Assembly: GCF_014205155.1 (NCBI RefSeq)
Contig: NZ_JACHMX010000001.1
Span: 6,324,001 to 6,388,000 of the forward strand
Direction: 5' to 3'
Source of the DNA: Amycolatopsis umgeniensis
GTDB taxonomy: Bacteria; Actinomycetota; Actinomycetes; Mycobacteriales; Pseudonocardiaceae
DNA: 64,000 bases
Shown piece after piece: positions 17,701 to 25,933 of this stretch. The notes under the pieces are model-generated. The model ran no database searches and had not been told where the DNA came from. It was given only the letters and a program-made list of their open reading frames with translations. How positions within the stretch are numbered: position 1 is the first letter of the stretch; each line of letters starts with the position of its first letter. The position numbers and the translations under genes were made by a program.

Positions 17701-18696
17701 ATCGGCAAGCTGATCGACGACCCGAAACAGCTGCTGCACTGGGACGAGTGGGCGAAGAACCCGGCCAAGGCGCTGGGCATGACCGTCGTCGACATCGGCT
17801 CGTTCTTCATCCCCGGCGCCGGCGGCCTGAAGGTCGGCGAAGGGGTCGGCAAGGGCGCGGGCAAGGCGATCGTCGCGGTCGGCGCCGGTGCGGCGAAGAC
17901 CATCGGCTCGGTGCTGATGAAGGGCATGCTCGACATCGGCGGCACGAGGTTCGCCGAGCTGGTCGGGAAGTTCGGCTCGGTCAACCTGTCGAAGGTGCTC
18001 GGCGAGGTGAGCATCGCCCAGTTCGTCAAGACGCTCGACTCGGTCGGTGCCGCCTACGTCACCAAGTACATCGCCGACAAGGGCGGGGTCGAGCTCGGCA
18101 AGCTGCTCGTCGGCAAGTCACCCGCCGACGTCGCCAGCGCGCTGAAGCTGGTGGCCGACGCGTCCGACCGGGCGGCGCTGGCGAAGCTGGTCGACGAGCT
18201 GACCACCCGCGGCAAGCTCGGTCCGGACGTCATCCCGGCCAACGTGCCCGGGAAGATGCTCGACGGCTGGAAGCCGTTCGAGAAGATGAGCCGTGAGGAC
18301 ATGGCCAAGCTGTGGGTGCCGGACGGCGGCTGGGACAAGACCGGCGCCTGGGACTGGCCGAAGGCCGCGCCCAACAACGGCAAGGTGCCCGGTACGTCCA
18401 ACCCGAACTACCAGCCCGTCAAGGGTGACGTGTGGGACCGCTTCGGCGACGCCAAGTTCGGGAAGAACCTTTCGCCCGACGGGGTGCCGTACGCCGAGCG
18501 CGCGATCCCGCCGACCAACCTCGGCGACGGTTACCATCGCTACGAGTGGATCAAGCCGTGGGACTCGAACGCGGGCGCCATCGAATCCAGCAAGGTCGCC
18601 CCCGCCTTCGGGCAGCCCGGCGGCGGGATCCAGTTCCAAACGTCGAGGACCGTCCAGCAACTCATCGACGACGGCTACCTGAGGGAGATCTTCTGA
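14716..18696 (+). CDS. Large secreted ALF-repeat toxin with C-terminal TNT-type NAD+ glycohydrolase domain
   Basis: A 1326-residue polymorphic toxin candidate. A Sec signal (ARVLIVLLVLALPAGLAGPAVA) is followed by three ALF repeats (about 70-230). A very long Ala-rich helical stalk runs to about 930. A Gly-rich, partly hydrophobic pretoxin region follows (WAKNPAKALGMTVVDIGSFFIPGAGG). The last 90 residues match the TNT family (tuberculosis necrotizing toxin, which hydrolyses NAD): DRFG, YAERAIPP, YHRYEWIKP and FGQPGGGIQ, ending IDDGYLREIF. By motif position the catalytic pair would be R1242 and Q1300. The ATG at 14716 begins a signal peptide; the open frame further upstream overlaps the previous gene. 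The stop overlaps the next ATG. Confidence 0.85.
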   Translation: MYEKKTGLRHALARVLIVLLVLALPAGLAGPAVAAEPAPPAAAPAAQNPPPPIDEEDAFNRELVQDIADHAEDVEVRDAARAALATGDPAKIREYLDTGDALARKAAADRKKRVAADNRALVTEWSKTAGPIARQRALDVLGTNDDKKIADFVAFGKDLADAEDRSTVEDAAAKAERIKARVTDMVARGGPEVQVLGQAALDSGDPAVIEEFFTTGYTEANKRDGEARAAIEAAQAARNKALQDLQDLADRSARASNARTQILKSSVQAVKSLTDASTAMGFGNQAAKRADQIFEEDKPGRPAGKRGRAAELAGLTAEAKRQFDGATAASREATTQAGLSDAAAQQLKDTGLTQGLDWVQVTKAVAAASQAAVKAAETAWRATEATEAASLALDANANAQAHADNAKKYRLSAEEHARQAHDLELAAAAQAAAAQAAAANAHDARIKAEQAEKNAWAHAAKARAALDRARSQRAIAQQAMTNAISQAGLANAATRRAIGQQDVALFHAGKAIEAHNNAVGAGNRFIDAGNKAADAAGRAQRARDALNSAEFNLAAADAAAAAKAGTPEAETTAREAKRARDEVNLARPAAENSRSESNAAGAAAAAAGAEAARASAAAAQARAEAATASREAKKTHDEAVRSRAEADRANAEAVKANTDAQAAVNLAQAAMEQAAQAKTDAELTKSEAEAAASESVIAQVQAKVAGRASLNARVAADGIASPAARALDLAGPLADTDSDAALAADVASLALAIGQDQADKAKSHADQADQAAKDAADAAKRALGEVAPAYQAAADAAQSAAKAVRSAETAIRAARQAAVDATYARDASRRAGYADAQARQDASAAHGVAAAASNDASIARQAYNQALSDASQANLAASAAEGAVKQADDAAAAAEGMANLIGPIAQQMRDLATTLEGMAPQIREAERTKWVTDVQKWLDEHLPGDTKGEFLKGVAGEIVNMGFGIWTLASCGMGPQTGSGPVMGREEACKSIVDGIGKLIDDPKQLLHWDEWAKNPAKALGMTVVDIGSFFIPGAGGLKVGEGVGKGAGKAIVAVGAGAAKTIGSVLMKGMLDIGGTRFAELVGKFGSVNLSKVLGEVSIAQFVKTLDSVGAAYVTKYIADKGGVELGKLLVGKSPADVASALKLVADASDRAALAKLVDELTTRGKLGPDVIPANVPGKMLDGWKPFEKMSREDMAKLWVPDGGWDKTGAWDWPKAAPNNGKVPGTSNPNYQPVKGDVWDRFGDAKFGKNLSPDGVPYAERAIPPTNLGDGYHRYEWIKPWDSNAGAIESSKVAPAFGQPGGGIQFQTSRTVQQLIDDGYLREIF

Positions 18697-19022
18697 TGGA
18701 CGTCTGGCAGCTGCTCGCGGAGCTGGACAAGGCGGGCGTCGACCGGTCCGAGTACTACTTCCCCGGCATGCCGCCGCGGGAGAGCAACCCGGACGGCGGC
18801 ACCTACCTCGAGGTCGAGGGCGGCCGGTGGCAGGTCAAGCAGGCCGAGCGTGGCCAGTCCTGGACGCGCGGGTCGTTCGACACCGAGGACGAGGCGTGCC
18901 GCTTCCTGTACGACCTCCTCACCTGGAAGGCGCCCGAGCCGTACCGGCAGACGCCCGAGGAGGCCGAGGCCTCGCGCCTGCACAACGAGCGCAGGCAGGC
19001 CGAAGACCGGCGGAACCTCTAG
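18696..19022 (+). CDS. Small acidic protein, candidate immunity protein for the TNT toxin
   Basis: A 108-residue protein without signal peptide or membrane segment. Its ATG overlaps the toxin stop in TGATG, so it is translated together with the toxin, as immunity genes usually are. It is rich in acidic and aromatic residues (LLAELDKAGVDRSEYYFPGM; GSFDTEDEACRFLYDLLTW), which fits a cytosolic toxin-binding protein. It is shorter than the mycobacterial immunity factor for TNT, and I recognise no firm family. The immunity role rests on context. Confidence 0.7.
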   Translation: MDVWQLLAELDKAGVDRSEYYFPGMPPRESNPDGGTYLEVEGGRWQVKQAERGQSWTRGSFDTEDEACRFLYDLLTWKAPEPYRQTPEEAEASRLHNERRQAEDRRNL

Positions 19023-19030
19023 AGAGAGCT

Positions 19031-19073
19031 GAAGGGGCCCTTCACCGCATCACATGCGGTGAAGGGCCCCTTC
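19031..19073. terminator. Perfect 20-bp hairpin, bidirectional terminator, GTGAAGG palindrome family
   Basis: Arms 19031-19050 and 19054-19073 are perfectly complementary with a 3-base loop. The inner word GAAGGGGCCCTTC is itself a palindrome. It lies between the convergent immunity gene and emb. A decayed half copy (GGGGAAAGTCCCCTTC) follows up to 19101. Confidence 0.8.
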
Positions 19074-19106
19074 GCTGCGTCTCATGCGGGGAAAGTCCCC
19101 TTCGGC

Positions 19107-22100
19107 TCAGCGCGTGGGGTCCTTGCCGTTCGGCTGCCTCGGGCCGGGACCCGGCGACCACCAGCCGGGGACGACCTTCTCACCGTGGACGATCGTCGGA
19201 GCGATCCCCTCGGTGAACGGTTCGACCTGCAGCAACTGCCCCCAGGACTGGCTCGGCTGGCCGATCAGGTAACTGGGCACCTCGGGTTCGGCGGCGACCT
19301 CTTCGAGCCAGCCGATCGGGCCGCCGTTGGTGCTGGACGCCCAGTTCGCCTCGTCGGCGACGGCGCCCGCGGTGATCCGGTATTCGGGCATCTTCGAGAT
19401 GCCGTCGTGCGAGGTCACCGGCTGCACGCACGGGTAGACGAACGACGCGGGCCAGTCGACGTACACCGGTTTGCCCGCGATCTTCTCGGTCAGCGTGGTG
19501 AACGTCGGCACGCGGGGCGCCGAGGCGGCGATCCAGCCGTCCTCGGTGAGGTCGTTGTCGACGATGTTGATCCGCACCGACGTCGTCTCGGCGGGGAGGT
19601 CGCGCAGGTTGATCCGGGTGTCGTTCCAGCCGTTGGTCCCGGCGCCCGGCGGGAGCACGAACTGACTCCGGACGACCTTCACGCCTTCGCCGGTGTTCAC
19701 GCCGTAGTCGAGGCTGACCGACGTCGGCCGCCGCGAGGCACCCGCGGTGGCGACCACGATCTGACCGTCCGCGGGCTTCTCGGCGAGGGCGTACCAGTCG
19801 CTGCGCAGGCGTCCGGCCCGCGTTTCGGGGTCGAGGAAGCTGCTCCACATCGGCACTTCGTCGGGTTTGAAGCCGTGCGGCGGTTCGGCCAGCGGGTCCT
19901 TGTCGTCGATCGCGCGGGTGTGGAACCCGGTCTGCACGCGGCCGTTGTCCTGTTCCGGATCGGGCAGCGGCGGCGGGGTCTGCCCGGCGGGCGGCTCCTC
20001 CTTCTTCACCGGGACCGTTCGCTGTTCGGGCTGGGCCCGCAGGATGCTGGTCGCGGCGTCCCGTTCCACCATCACGTGGTCGGAAAGGTTGCAGCTCTTG
20101 CCGGACAGATGCCCGAAGTTCGCGGCGCCGAGGCTGTAGGAACCCTGTTGGTTGTGGATCGCCCACGCCATGCTGACGAACTCGCCCCCGGCCATCAGGC
20201 CACACACGACCACCAGCGAGAGCGATCCGAGCCGCAGCGAGCGGCCACGGCCTTCCTGCGGCCCGGCCGGCAGCCCCGGCCGGTGCGCGCGGACGTTCTC
20301 CACGAACGCGTAGATCCCGGAGATCGCGGCCGCGATCAGCAGGATCGTCGACAGCGGGATCCCGCCGATCGACGGCGCCACCCCGGTCCACTGCACGCCG
20401 AGTTTCGAGACGAACCAGAACGAGTTGGGCCCGGTCGCGGCCAGCGCGCCGACCACGAGCAGCCCGGCGAGGAAAGCCGCCCGGTTCCGTCTCGACCGCA
20501 GCACCGTCGAACTGGTCGCCAGCGCCGTCAGCGCCGCCATGGCCGCGCCGACCGCGGCGAACGCGCCGAAGTGGTGCGTCCACTTGGTCGGCGTCAGCGC
20601 CAGCAGCAGGAAGAACAGCGCGACCGTGCCGATCAGGCGGCGGCTGGGGCCGAGCGCGGCGCCGGGGATCCGGCCGCGGCGCAGCAGCACCACCAGGCAG
20701 GTCCCGGTGCACAGCAACACGAGCAGCACGGGGAACCGGCGTGGCATCGAGCCGTCCGGCAGGCTCTCGAAGAGCAATTGGTAGCGCGCGAGTTCCTGGA
20801 ACCACGACAGGTTCGGCCCGACCTGGGTGCGGATCCGGGTCGCCTCCTGAACGGTGGCGAAGGTCTGGTCGGCGAACACCACGACCAGCACCAGCAGCCC
20901 GGCGGCCAGCACCGGCGCGAGCACCGGCAGCCAGCCGTTCTCGGCGCGCTGGCGGACCAGTTTGAACAGCGGGCGGGCGGCGACCAGGAACGGCGCGACC
21001 GCGATCAGCCCGGTCGGCGTCGCGGCCAGGGTGAACCCGGCGGCGGTGAGGCCGAGGGCCAGCGGCAGCAGGCGGCGCGTCACGAGCGCGCGCTCCACGG
21101 CGCAGATCGCCAGCAGCGAGCCCAGCGCGGCGACCGGTTCCGGCCGGACACCGTTGTTGAACGGCATCCACCAGACCAGGAAGACGGCGGCGGCGGCCCA
21201 GCCCGCCGCGCGGCTCGTCCGGACCTGCGTGCCGAGGCGCGGCATGACCTCGCGGCTGATCAGCAGCCAGCTCAGCACGCCGAGGACGAACGACGGGAGC
21301 CGGATCCACGGCGGCACCGTGCTGACGTGCGCCATCAGCTGATACACGTGGTAGAACCAGCCGAACGGGGCCTCGGCGACGCCGAACCAGCGGTGGTAGT
21401 TGGTCAGATAGCCGGTTTCCTCGGCGACTCTGGACATCGTGAGGATGTAGCCGTCGTCCGACGTGACCGGGCCGATGAAGACCCACGCGCCGAGCGCGAT
21501 GATCACCGTGGCGTCGCGGGCGGTCAGCCGCCACCAGCCGACGGGCGCCCAGCGAGGCGCGCGGCGGGCGGAACCGGAGTCCATCCGCCACACCGCGATC
21601 AGGCAGCCGATGAACGACAGCGCCGCGATCACGCCGATGATCCACTTCAGCAGCGTCGGCGAGGTCTGGTAGCGGGTGTCCGGGACGACCGAGACGTGCA
21701 GTCCGGCGATCGGGTCCTTGCCCGCGTTGATCGACGAGTAGATCCCGACCAGTCGCGGCCGGACGTCGCCCTCGGCGTGGAAGACCACCGTCTCGGCGAC
21801 GGTCAGCGTCATCTGGTTCGCGTCCGCGCGGAGCTCGACGTCGCAATTGTTCTGCGGAAGCGGCTGCTGGACGATCTGCTGACCCTGGCTGGACGCGAGC
21901 AGCACACCGTTGTCGATGCGCAGCTGCAGGCCGACGCCCTTGCCCGCCCTCGGGTCGGTGCGGCCGTCGGGCACGGTCGAGAACAGCAGCGCCTGCCCCT
22001 GTGAACGCGAGTCCAGTGACCGGACGGTCGTGCACGGCAGATCGACGCGCAGGTCTTGAGCCCAGTACCCGGTCAAGGGCGCGTTGACGGAGCGGGTGTC

Positions 22101-22211
22101 GCCGCCCGTTGGCCAGACGACCTCCGCTGTGTCCTGCACCACCGGCAGGAAGGGGAAAGCCAACGCGCACAAGGCGGACAGCAACCCCAGCGTGACAGCG
22201 ATCAAACGCAT
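19107..22211 (-). CDS. Emb-family arabinosyltransferase
   Basis: A 1034-residue polytopic membrane glycosyltransferase of the EmbA/B/C type. These move arabinose from decaprenyl-phosphoarabinose to arabinogalactan or lipoarabinomannan outside the membrane. The chain has an N-terminal membrane segment followed by a beta-rich loop. A second segment (LLKWIIGVIAALSFIGCLIAVW) and the catalytic loop VTSDDGYILTMSRVAEETGYLTNYHRWFG, with the DD pair near residue 250, come next. About a dozen more helices and a large C-terminal carbohydrate-binding domain follow. The length matches the family. It stands alone here, so which Emb paralogue it is cannot be settled. It implies a cell wall with arabinogalactan. 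Confidence 0.92.
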   Translation of the reverse strand: MRLIAVTLGLLSALCALAFPFLPVVQDTAEVVWPTGGDTRSVNAPLTGYWAQDLRVDLPCTTVRSLDSRSQGQALLFSTVPDGRTDPRAGKGVGLQLRIDNGVLLASSQGQQIVQQPLPQNNCDVELRADANQMTLTVAETVVFHAEGDVRPRLVGIYSSINAGKDPIAGLHVSVVPDTRYQTSPTLLKWIIGVIAALSFIGCLIAVWRMDSGSARRAPRWAPVGWWRLTARDATVIIALGAWVFIGPVTSDDGYILTMSRVAEETGYLTNYHRWFGVAEAPFGWFYHVYQLMAHVSTVPPWIRLPSFVLGVLSWLLISREVMPRLGTQVRTSRAAGWAAAAVFLVWWMPFNNGVRPEPVAALGSLLAICAVERALVTRRLLPLALGLTAAGFTLAATPTGLIAVAPFLVAARPLFKLVRQRAENGWLPVLAPVLAAGLLVLVVVFADQTFATVQEATRIRTQVGPNLSWFQELARYQLLFESLPDGSMPRRFPVLLVLLCTGTCLVVLLRRGRIPGAALGPSRRLIGTVALFFLLLALTPTKWTHHFGAFAAVGAAMAALTALATSSTVLRSRRNRAAFLAGLLVVGALAATGPNSFWFVSKLGVQWTGVAPSIGGIPLSTILLIAAAISGIYAFVENVRAHRPGLPAGPQEGRGRSLRLGSLSLVVVCGLMAGGEFVSMAWAIHNQQGSYSLGAANFGHLSGKSCNLSDHVMVERDAATSILRAQPEQRTVPVKKEEPPAGQTPPPLPDPEQDNGRVQTGFHTRAIDDKDPLAEPPHGFKPDEVPMWSSFLDPETRAGRLRSDWYALAEKPADGQIVVATAGASRRPTSVSLDYGVNTGEGVKVVRSQFVLPPGAGTNGWNDTRINLRDLPAETTSVRINIVDNDLTEDGWIAASAPRVPTFTTLTEKIAGKPVYVDWPASFVYPCVQPVTSHDGISKMPEYRITAGAVADEANWASSTNGGPIGWLEEVAAEPEVPSYLIGQPSQSWGQLLQVEPFTEGIAPTIVHGEKVVPGWWSPGPGPRQPNGKDPTR

Positions 22212-22244
22212 CGGCGCAACGCTAACGGGTCTGGTCCGAACGGC

Positions 22245-22991
22245 TTACGCAGGGCTGCCCTTGGTCTCGGCGTCGAGCCAGGTTAAGGCGTCCTGAACCG
22301 TCGTCACGCTGGCCGTTTCGGGGCGCGGTGGCCGCCGGACGACGACCACCGGGAGGTCGAGTTCGCGGGCCGCGGTCAGCTTCGCGGCGGTCATCGCGCC
22401 GCCGCTGTCCTTCGTGACGAGCACGTCGACGCGGTGCCGTTCCATCAGCGCGCGTTCCCTGTCCACCGTGTACGGGCCGCGGTCCAGCAGGACTTCGCGA
22501 CGCCGGGGGAGCGCCACCTCGGGCGGATCGACGCAGCGGATCAGGAACCAGAGGGCGTCGAGGCCGGCGAAGGCGGCGAGCCCCTGACGGCCGCTGGTGA
22601 GGAACACGCGTTCACCGAGCGCCGGGAGCAGCCGCGCGGCGTGGTCGAGGTCCTCGGCCCAGTGCCAGGTGTCGCCGGGGCGTTCCGTCCATCCCGGCCT
22701 GGCCAGCCTGAGCAACGGTGTGCCGGTTTCGCGCGCGGCTTCGGCCGCGTTGGCGCCGATGCGTTCGGCGAAAGGATGAGTGGCGTCGATCATCGCCGCG
22801 ACGTCGTTCTCGGTCAGCCAGCGCGCGAGACCTTCCGGACCGCCGAAGCCGCCGACGCGGACTTCGCCGTCGGGCAGCTTCGGCCGCACGACGCGCCCCG
22901 CGAGCGACGACACGACGTGCTCGCCGCGCGCCGCCAGCTCCTTCGCGAGTTCCCTGGCCTCACCGGTGCCGCCGAGGATCAGCAGGGTCAT
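22245..22991 (-). CDS. cobK: Precorrin-6A reductase CobK
   Basis: CobK uses NADPH to reduce precorrin-6A to precorrin-6B. The 248-residue protein starts MTLLILGGTGEARELAKELAARGEHVVSSLAGRV and carries the family blocks GGFGGPEGLARWL, MIDATHPFAERIGANA, and VLVTKDSGGAMTAAKLTAARELDLPVVVVRRPP. The ATG at 22991 overlaps the stop of the upstream oxidoreductase gene in ATGA, so the longer open frame was not used. It is the last gene of the cobL-cobM-oxidoreductase-cobK run, all on the minus strand. Confidence 0.95.
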   Translation of the reverse strand: MTLLILGGTGEARELAKELAARGEHVVSSLAGRVVRPKLPDGEVRVGGFGGPEGLARWLTENDVAAMIDATHPFAERIGANAAEAARETGTPLLRLARPGWTERPGDTWHWAEDLDHAARLLPALGERVFLTSGRQGLAAFAGLDALWFLIRCVDPPEVALPRRREVLLDRGPYTVDRERALMERHRVDVLVTKDSGGAMTAAKLTAARELDLPVVVVRRPPRPETASVTTVQDALTWLDAETKGSPA

Positions 22992-23983
22992 CGGGCCACG
23001 GCCGCGCGCCACCGTTCCAGCGTGCGCAGGTTGGCGAGCGTCTCCGCCCAGGTGAGTTCGGGCGCTTGCCGGTCGGCGAGATGCGTGGCGACGTGGTCGG
23101 CTTCGCGGGCGAAGAGGCCCTGTGTCGCCTCGACCTCGATCACCTCGGGCTCGCCACCTTCCGGCGTGAGGATGATCTGCGAGGTCTTCGGTTCGCGCAT
23201 TTCGTGGATCCACGCCGGTTTCGGCACGTACAGCTGTCCTTGCGAGCCGTAGACGCGGATGTGGTCGTCCTGTGTCAGCTGGAAGCCGCAAGCCAGTTGC
23301 GCGAGGATCCCGCCCGGCAGCCGCAGTAGCCCGAAGGCGAACTCGTCGATGCCGTTCTCGTCGAGCCTCGCCATCCCGAGTACCTCTTCGGGCTCGACGA
23401 CGTCCTGCCCGGTCGCGGCCTGCGAAACCAGCCGCGAAAGCGAGGTGCAGTAACACCCCACGTCGAAGATCCCGCCGCCGCCCAGCGCGGGATCGGTGAG
23501 CCGGGGGACGGCGAAGTTGTAGCTGAAGGCGACGTCCACGGCGCGGACCTCGCCGATGGCGCCGCAGGAGATCAGCTCGGCCAGCCGCCGGATCTGCGGA
23601 TGCAGCCGGTACATGAACGCCTCCATGAGGAAGACGTCGTTGACGCGGGCCGCTTCGATGACCTTCTCGGCTTCGCTGACGGAGACTGTCAGCGGTTTCT
23701 CGCACAGGATGTGTTTGCCTGCCTCGGCCGCGCGGATCGCCCATTCGCCGTGCAGCGGATGCGGCGTCGAGATGTAGACCGCGTCGACGTCGGGATCGGC
23801 GAGCAGATCCTCGTAGGAGCCATAGCATTTGGGGATCTCGAAGCGGCTCGCGAACTCGGCCGCCCGGTCGCCGGACCGCGCGGCGACGGCCTCCAGCACG
23901 CCGTGCTTGCTCTCTTCGACGCCCGCCGCGAATTCGGCGGCGATGGTCCCGGCGGCCAGCAGGCCCCAGCGAAGGTTCTTCAC
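22988..23983 (-). CDS. Gfo/Idh/MocA-family oxidoreductase inside the cob operon
   Basis: A 331-residue NAD(P)-dependent dehydrogenase. The N-terminal Rossmann fold (LRWGLLAAGTIAAEFAAGVEE) and the conserved lysine motif HILCEKPLTVSVSEAEKV are present. The C-terminal Gfo/Idh/MocA domain follows (DVAFSYNFAVPRLTDPALGGGGIFDVGCYC). Relatives act on sugars, inositols or dihydrodiols; the substrate is unknown. It is coupled by 4-bp overlaps to both cobK (downstream) and cobM (upstream), so it is co-expressed with corrin synthesis. No cobalamin step known to me needs this family. Confidence 0.88.
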   Translation of the reverse strand: MKNLRWGLLAAGTIAAEFAAGVEESKHGVLEAVAARSGDRAAEFASRFEIPKCYGSYEDLLADPDVDAVYISTPHPLHGEWAIRAAEAGKHILCEKPLTVSVSEAEKVIEAARVNDVFLMEAFMYRLHPQIRRLAELISCGAIGEVRAVDVAFSYNFAVPRLTDPALGGGGIFDVGCYCTSLSRLVSQAATGQDVVEPEEVLGMARLDENGIDEFAFGLLRLPGGILAQLACGFQLTQDDHIRVYGSQGQLYVPKPAWIHEMREPKTSQIILTPEGGEPEVIEVEATQGLFAREADHVATHLADRQAPELTWAETLANLRTLERWRAAVAR

Positions 23984-24753
23984 AGTGACTCCGGTTGGTC
24001 GGCGCGATCACGGGTGGCCGAATACAGAAAACTGTCGGGAAACCCTTCGGCCGCAAGGACTTCTCCGACGAAGATCATCGCGGCGCGGCTGATCCCGGCT
24101 TCGCGCGACTGGGCGGCGATCGTGCCGAGCGTCCCGCGCACTACCTGCTCTCCGGGCTGGCTCGCCAGCGCCACCACCGCCGCGGGGCAGTTCTCTTGAT
24201 AAAAGGGCCGCAGTTCGTCGACCACTTGCTCGATGCGGTTGATCGCCAGGTGCAGCGCGAGGGTGGTGCCGGTACGCGCGAAGTTCGCGAGCGTCTCACC
24301 CGGGGGCATGGCCGTGGAACGCGCCTGCGCCCGCGTGATGACCAGGCTCTGACCGACCTCGGGCACGGTGAGCTCGCGGTTGAGCAGCGCGGCCGCGGCG
24401 GCGAAGGCGGGGACGCCGGGGGTGACGTCGTAGGGGACGCCCGCCGCGTCGAGGCGGCGCATCTGTTCGGCGACGGCGCTGTAGATCGACGGATCGCCCG
24501 AGCACAGCCGCGCGATCTCGTGGCCCTTCCCGTGGGCCTCGGCCATCCGATCGACGATCGCGGGCAGGTCGAGGTTCGCCGTGTCGATGAGCACCGCCTC
24601 CGGAGGGCAGTACTCCAAGAGCGCCGTCGGGGTCATGCTGCCGGGGTACAGGCAGGTTTCGCAGCGGCCGAGCAGGTCACGGCCCCGGACGGTGATCAGG
24701 TCGGCGGCGCCGGGCCCCGCACCGATGAAGTGCACGGTCAAGGTCTGCTCCAT
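23980..24753 (-). CDS. cobM: Precorrin-4 C11-methyltransferase CobM
   Basis: CobM methylates C11 of precorrin-4 with SAM. The 257-residue chain has the tetrapyrrole methylase pattern: VHFIGAGPGAADLITVRGRDLL, CLYPGSMTP, IARLCSGDPSIYSAVAEQM, TPGVPAFAAAAALLNRELTVP and AIFVGE-like RAAMIFVGEVL near the end. The ATG at 24753 lies inside the 3' end of cobL (16-bp overlap), and the stop overlaps the oxidoreductase ATG. Both suggest one transcript starting at cobL. Confidence 0.95.
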   Translation of the reverse strand: MEQTLTVHFIGAGPGAADLITVRGRDLLGRCETCLYPGSMTPTALLEYCPPEAVLIDTANLDLPAIVDRMAEAHGKGHEIARLCSGDPSIYSAVAEQMRRLDAAGVPYDVTPGVPAFAAAAALLNRELTVPEVGQSLVITRAQARSTAMPPGETLANFARTGTTLALHLAINRIEQVVDELRPFYQENCPAAVVALASQPGEQVVRGTLGTIAAQSREAGISRAAMIFVGEVLAAEGFPDSFLYSATRDRADQPESL

Positions 24754-25874
24754 TGGGTCACGGCTCGCGCCGGGGTCCAGCCGGTGAATCCGCCCAGCGG
24801 CGCGGCCTGCTCGACACTGACCCGGATCAGCTCCCCGCCGTGTTCGCCGTACGCGCGGGCGAGGGCCTGTTCGGATTCGAGGGTCACGCCGTGCGCGACG
24901 ATCCGTGCGCCTGTCGCCAGGCAGGCGTCCAGGACACCGGGCACGGTCAGCCCGCCGCCGACGAAGATGGCCTGCGGCGTGGCCAGCCCTTCGAGTGCTT
25001 CCGGGGCGGCACCGATCACGACGTCGAGTTCCGGGACGCCGAGCGTGTCCGCGTTCCGGGCGATCCTGGCGGCTCGCTCCGGGAGGCGTTCGATCGCGAT
25101 CGCCCGGTTCAGCGGATGCGCGCGGGACCATTCGATCCCGACGCTGCCCGCGCCCGCGCCGACGTCCCACAGCACCTCACCGGGTGACGGCGCGAGCCTG
25201 GCCAGCGCGGACGCGCGGAGGTCGCGTTTGGTGAGCTGGCCGTCGTGCTCGAAGGCGTCGTCCGGCAGGCCGGTCAGCGGCAGCGCGGGCCCGTCGGCCT
25301 CGATGGCGAACACGGTCAGCTCACCCGGGCCGATGCGCTCGTCCGGGCCGCCGAGGTCGGACAACGCGATGACGCGGCTCCGGCCGTAACCGCGGGCTTT
25401 CAGCAGGTCACGTAGGTCTTCGGCGTTCGCCCCGAGGACGAGGATCTTCCGGCCCGGCGCCAGCGCCCGGTTCACCCGGCCGATCTCGCGGCCGACGACC
25501 GTGACGACCTCGGTCTCCTCCGACGGCCAACCGAGCCTCGCGCGGGCGAGTGTCACCGACGACAGCGCTGGCAGGATCTCGACGTCGTAGCCGCGCTTCA
25601 GGAGTGTCGTGCCGATACCGGACAGAAGAGGGTCTCCGCTGGCCAGCACGCAGACGCGGCCCTTGTCCGCGAGGAAGTCGTCCAGGGCGGGGAGGAGCGG
25701 GCTGGGCCACGGCTCGGATCTCACGTCCGAGGGCAGGTACGCCAGTTGCCTCGGCGAGCCCACGACGACGTCCGCGCGCAGCACCGCTTCCCGTGCCTGC
25801 TCGGACAGGCCCGGCCAGCCGTCGGCACCGATGCCGACGACGGTCAGGGGTGATTTTTCGCGCACGTTCGTCAC
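24738..25874 (-). CDS. cobL: Precorrin-6Y C5,15-methyltransferase (decarboxylating) CobL
   Basis: CobL adds methyl groups at C5 and C15 and removes the C12 acetate carboxyl. The 378-residue protein joins an N-terminal CbiE-like methylase (LTVVGIGADGWPGLSEQAREAVLRADVVVGSPRQL; CVLASGDPLLSGIGTTL) to a C-terminal CbiT-like Rossmann methylase from about residue 205 (LTKRDLRASALARLAPSPGEVLWDVGAGAGSVGIEWSR). The GTG at 25874 is used; GTG at 25865 is an alternative. The start is 59 bp from the divergent chelatase gene, so both promoters share a very small space and there is no room for a riboswitch. Confidence 0.95.
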   Translation of the reverse strand: MTNVREKSPLTVVGIGADGWPGLSEQAREAVLRADVVVGSPRQLAYLPSDVRSEPWPSPLLPALDDFLADKGRVCVLASGDPLLSGIGTTLLKRGYDVEILPALSSVTLARARLGWPSEETEVVTVVGREIGRVNRALAPGRKILVLGANAEDLRDLLKARGYGRSRVIALSDLGGPDERIGPGELTVFAIEADGPALPLTGLPDDAFEHDGQLTKRDLRASALARLAPSPGEVLWDVGAGAGSVGIEWSRAHPLNRAIAIERLPERAARIARNADTLGVPELDVVIGAAPEALEGLATPQAIFVGGGLTVPGVLDACLATGARIVAHGVTLESEQALARAYGEHGGELIRVSVEQAAPLGGFTGWTPARAVTQWSRP

Positions 25875-25933
25875 GGTAGATGACGCTTTTCCTATGCGAT
25901 GATCGGCCGGACGTCGTCGACGACAGGAGAGCT

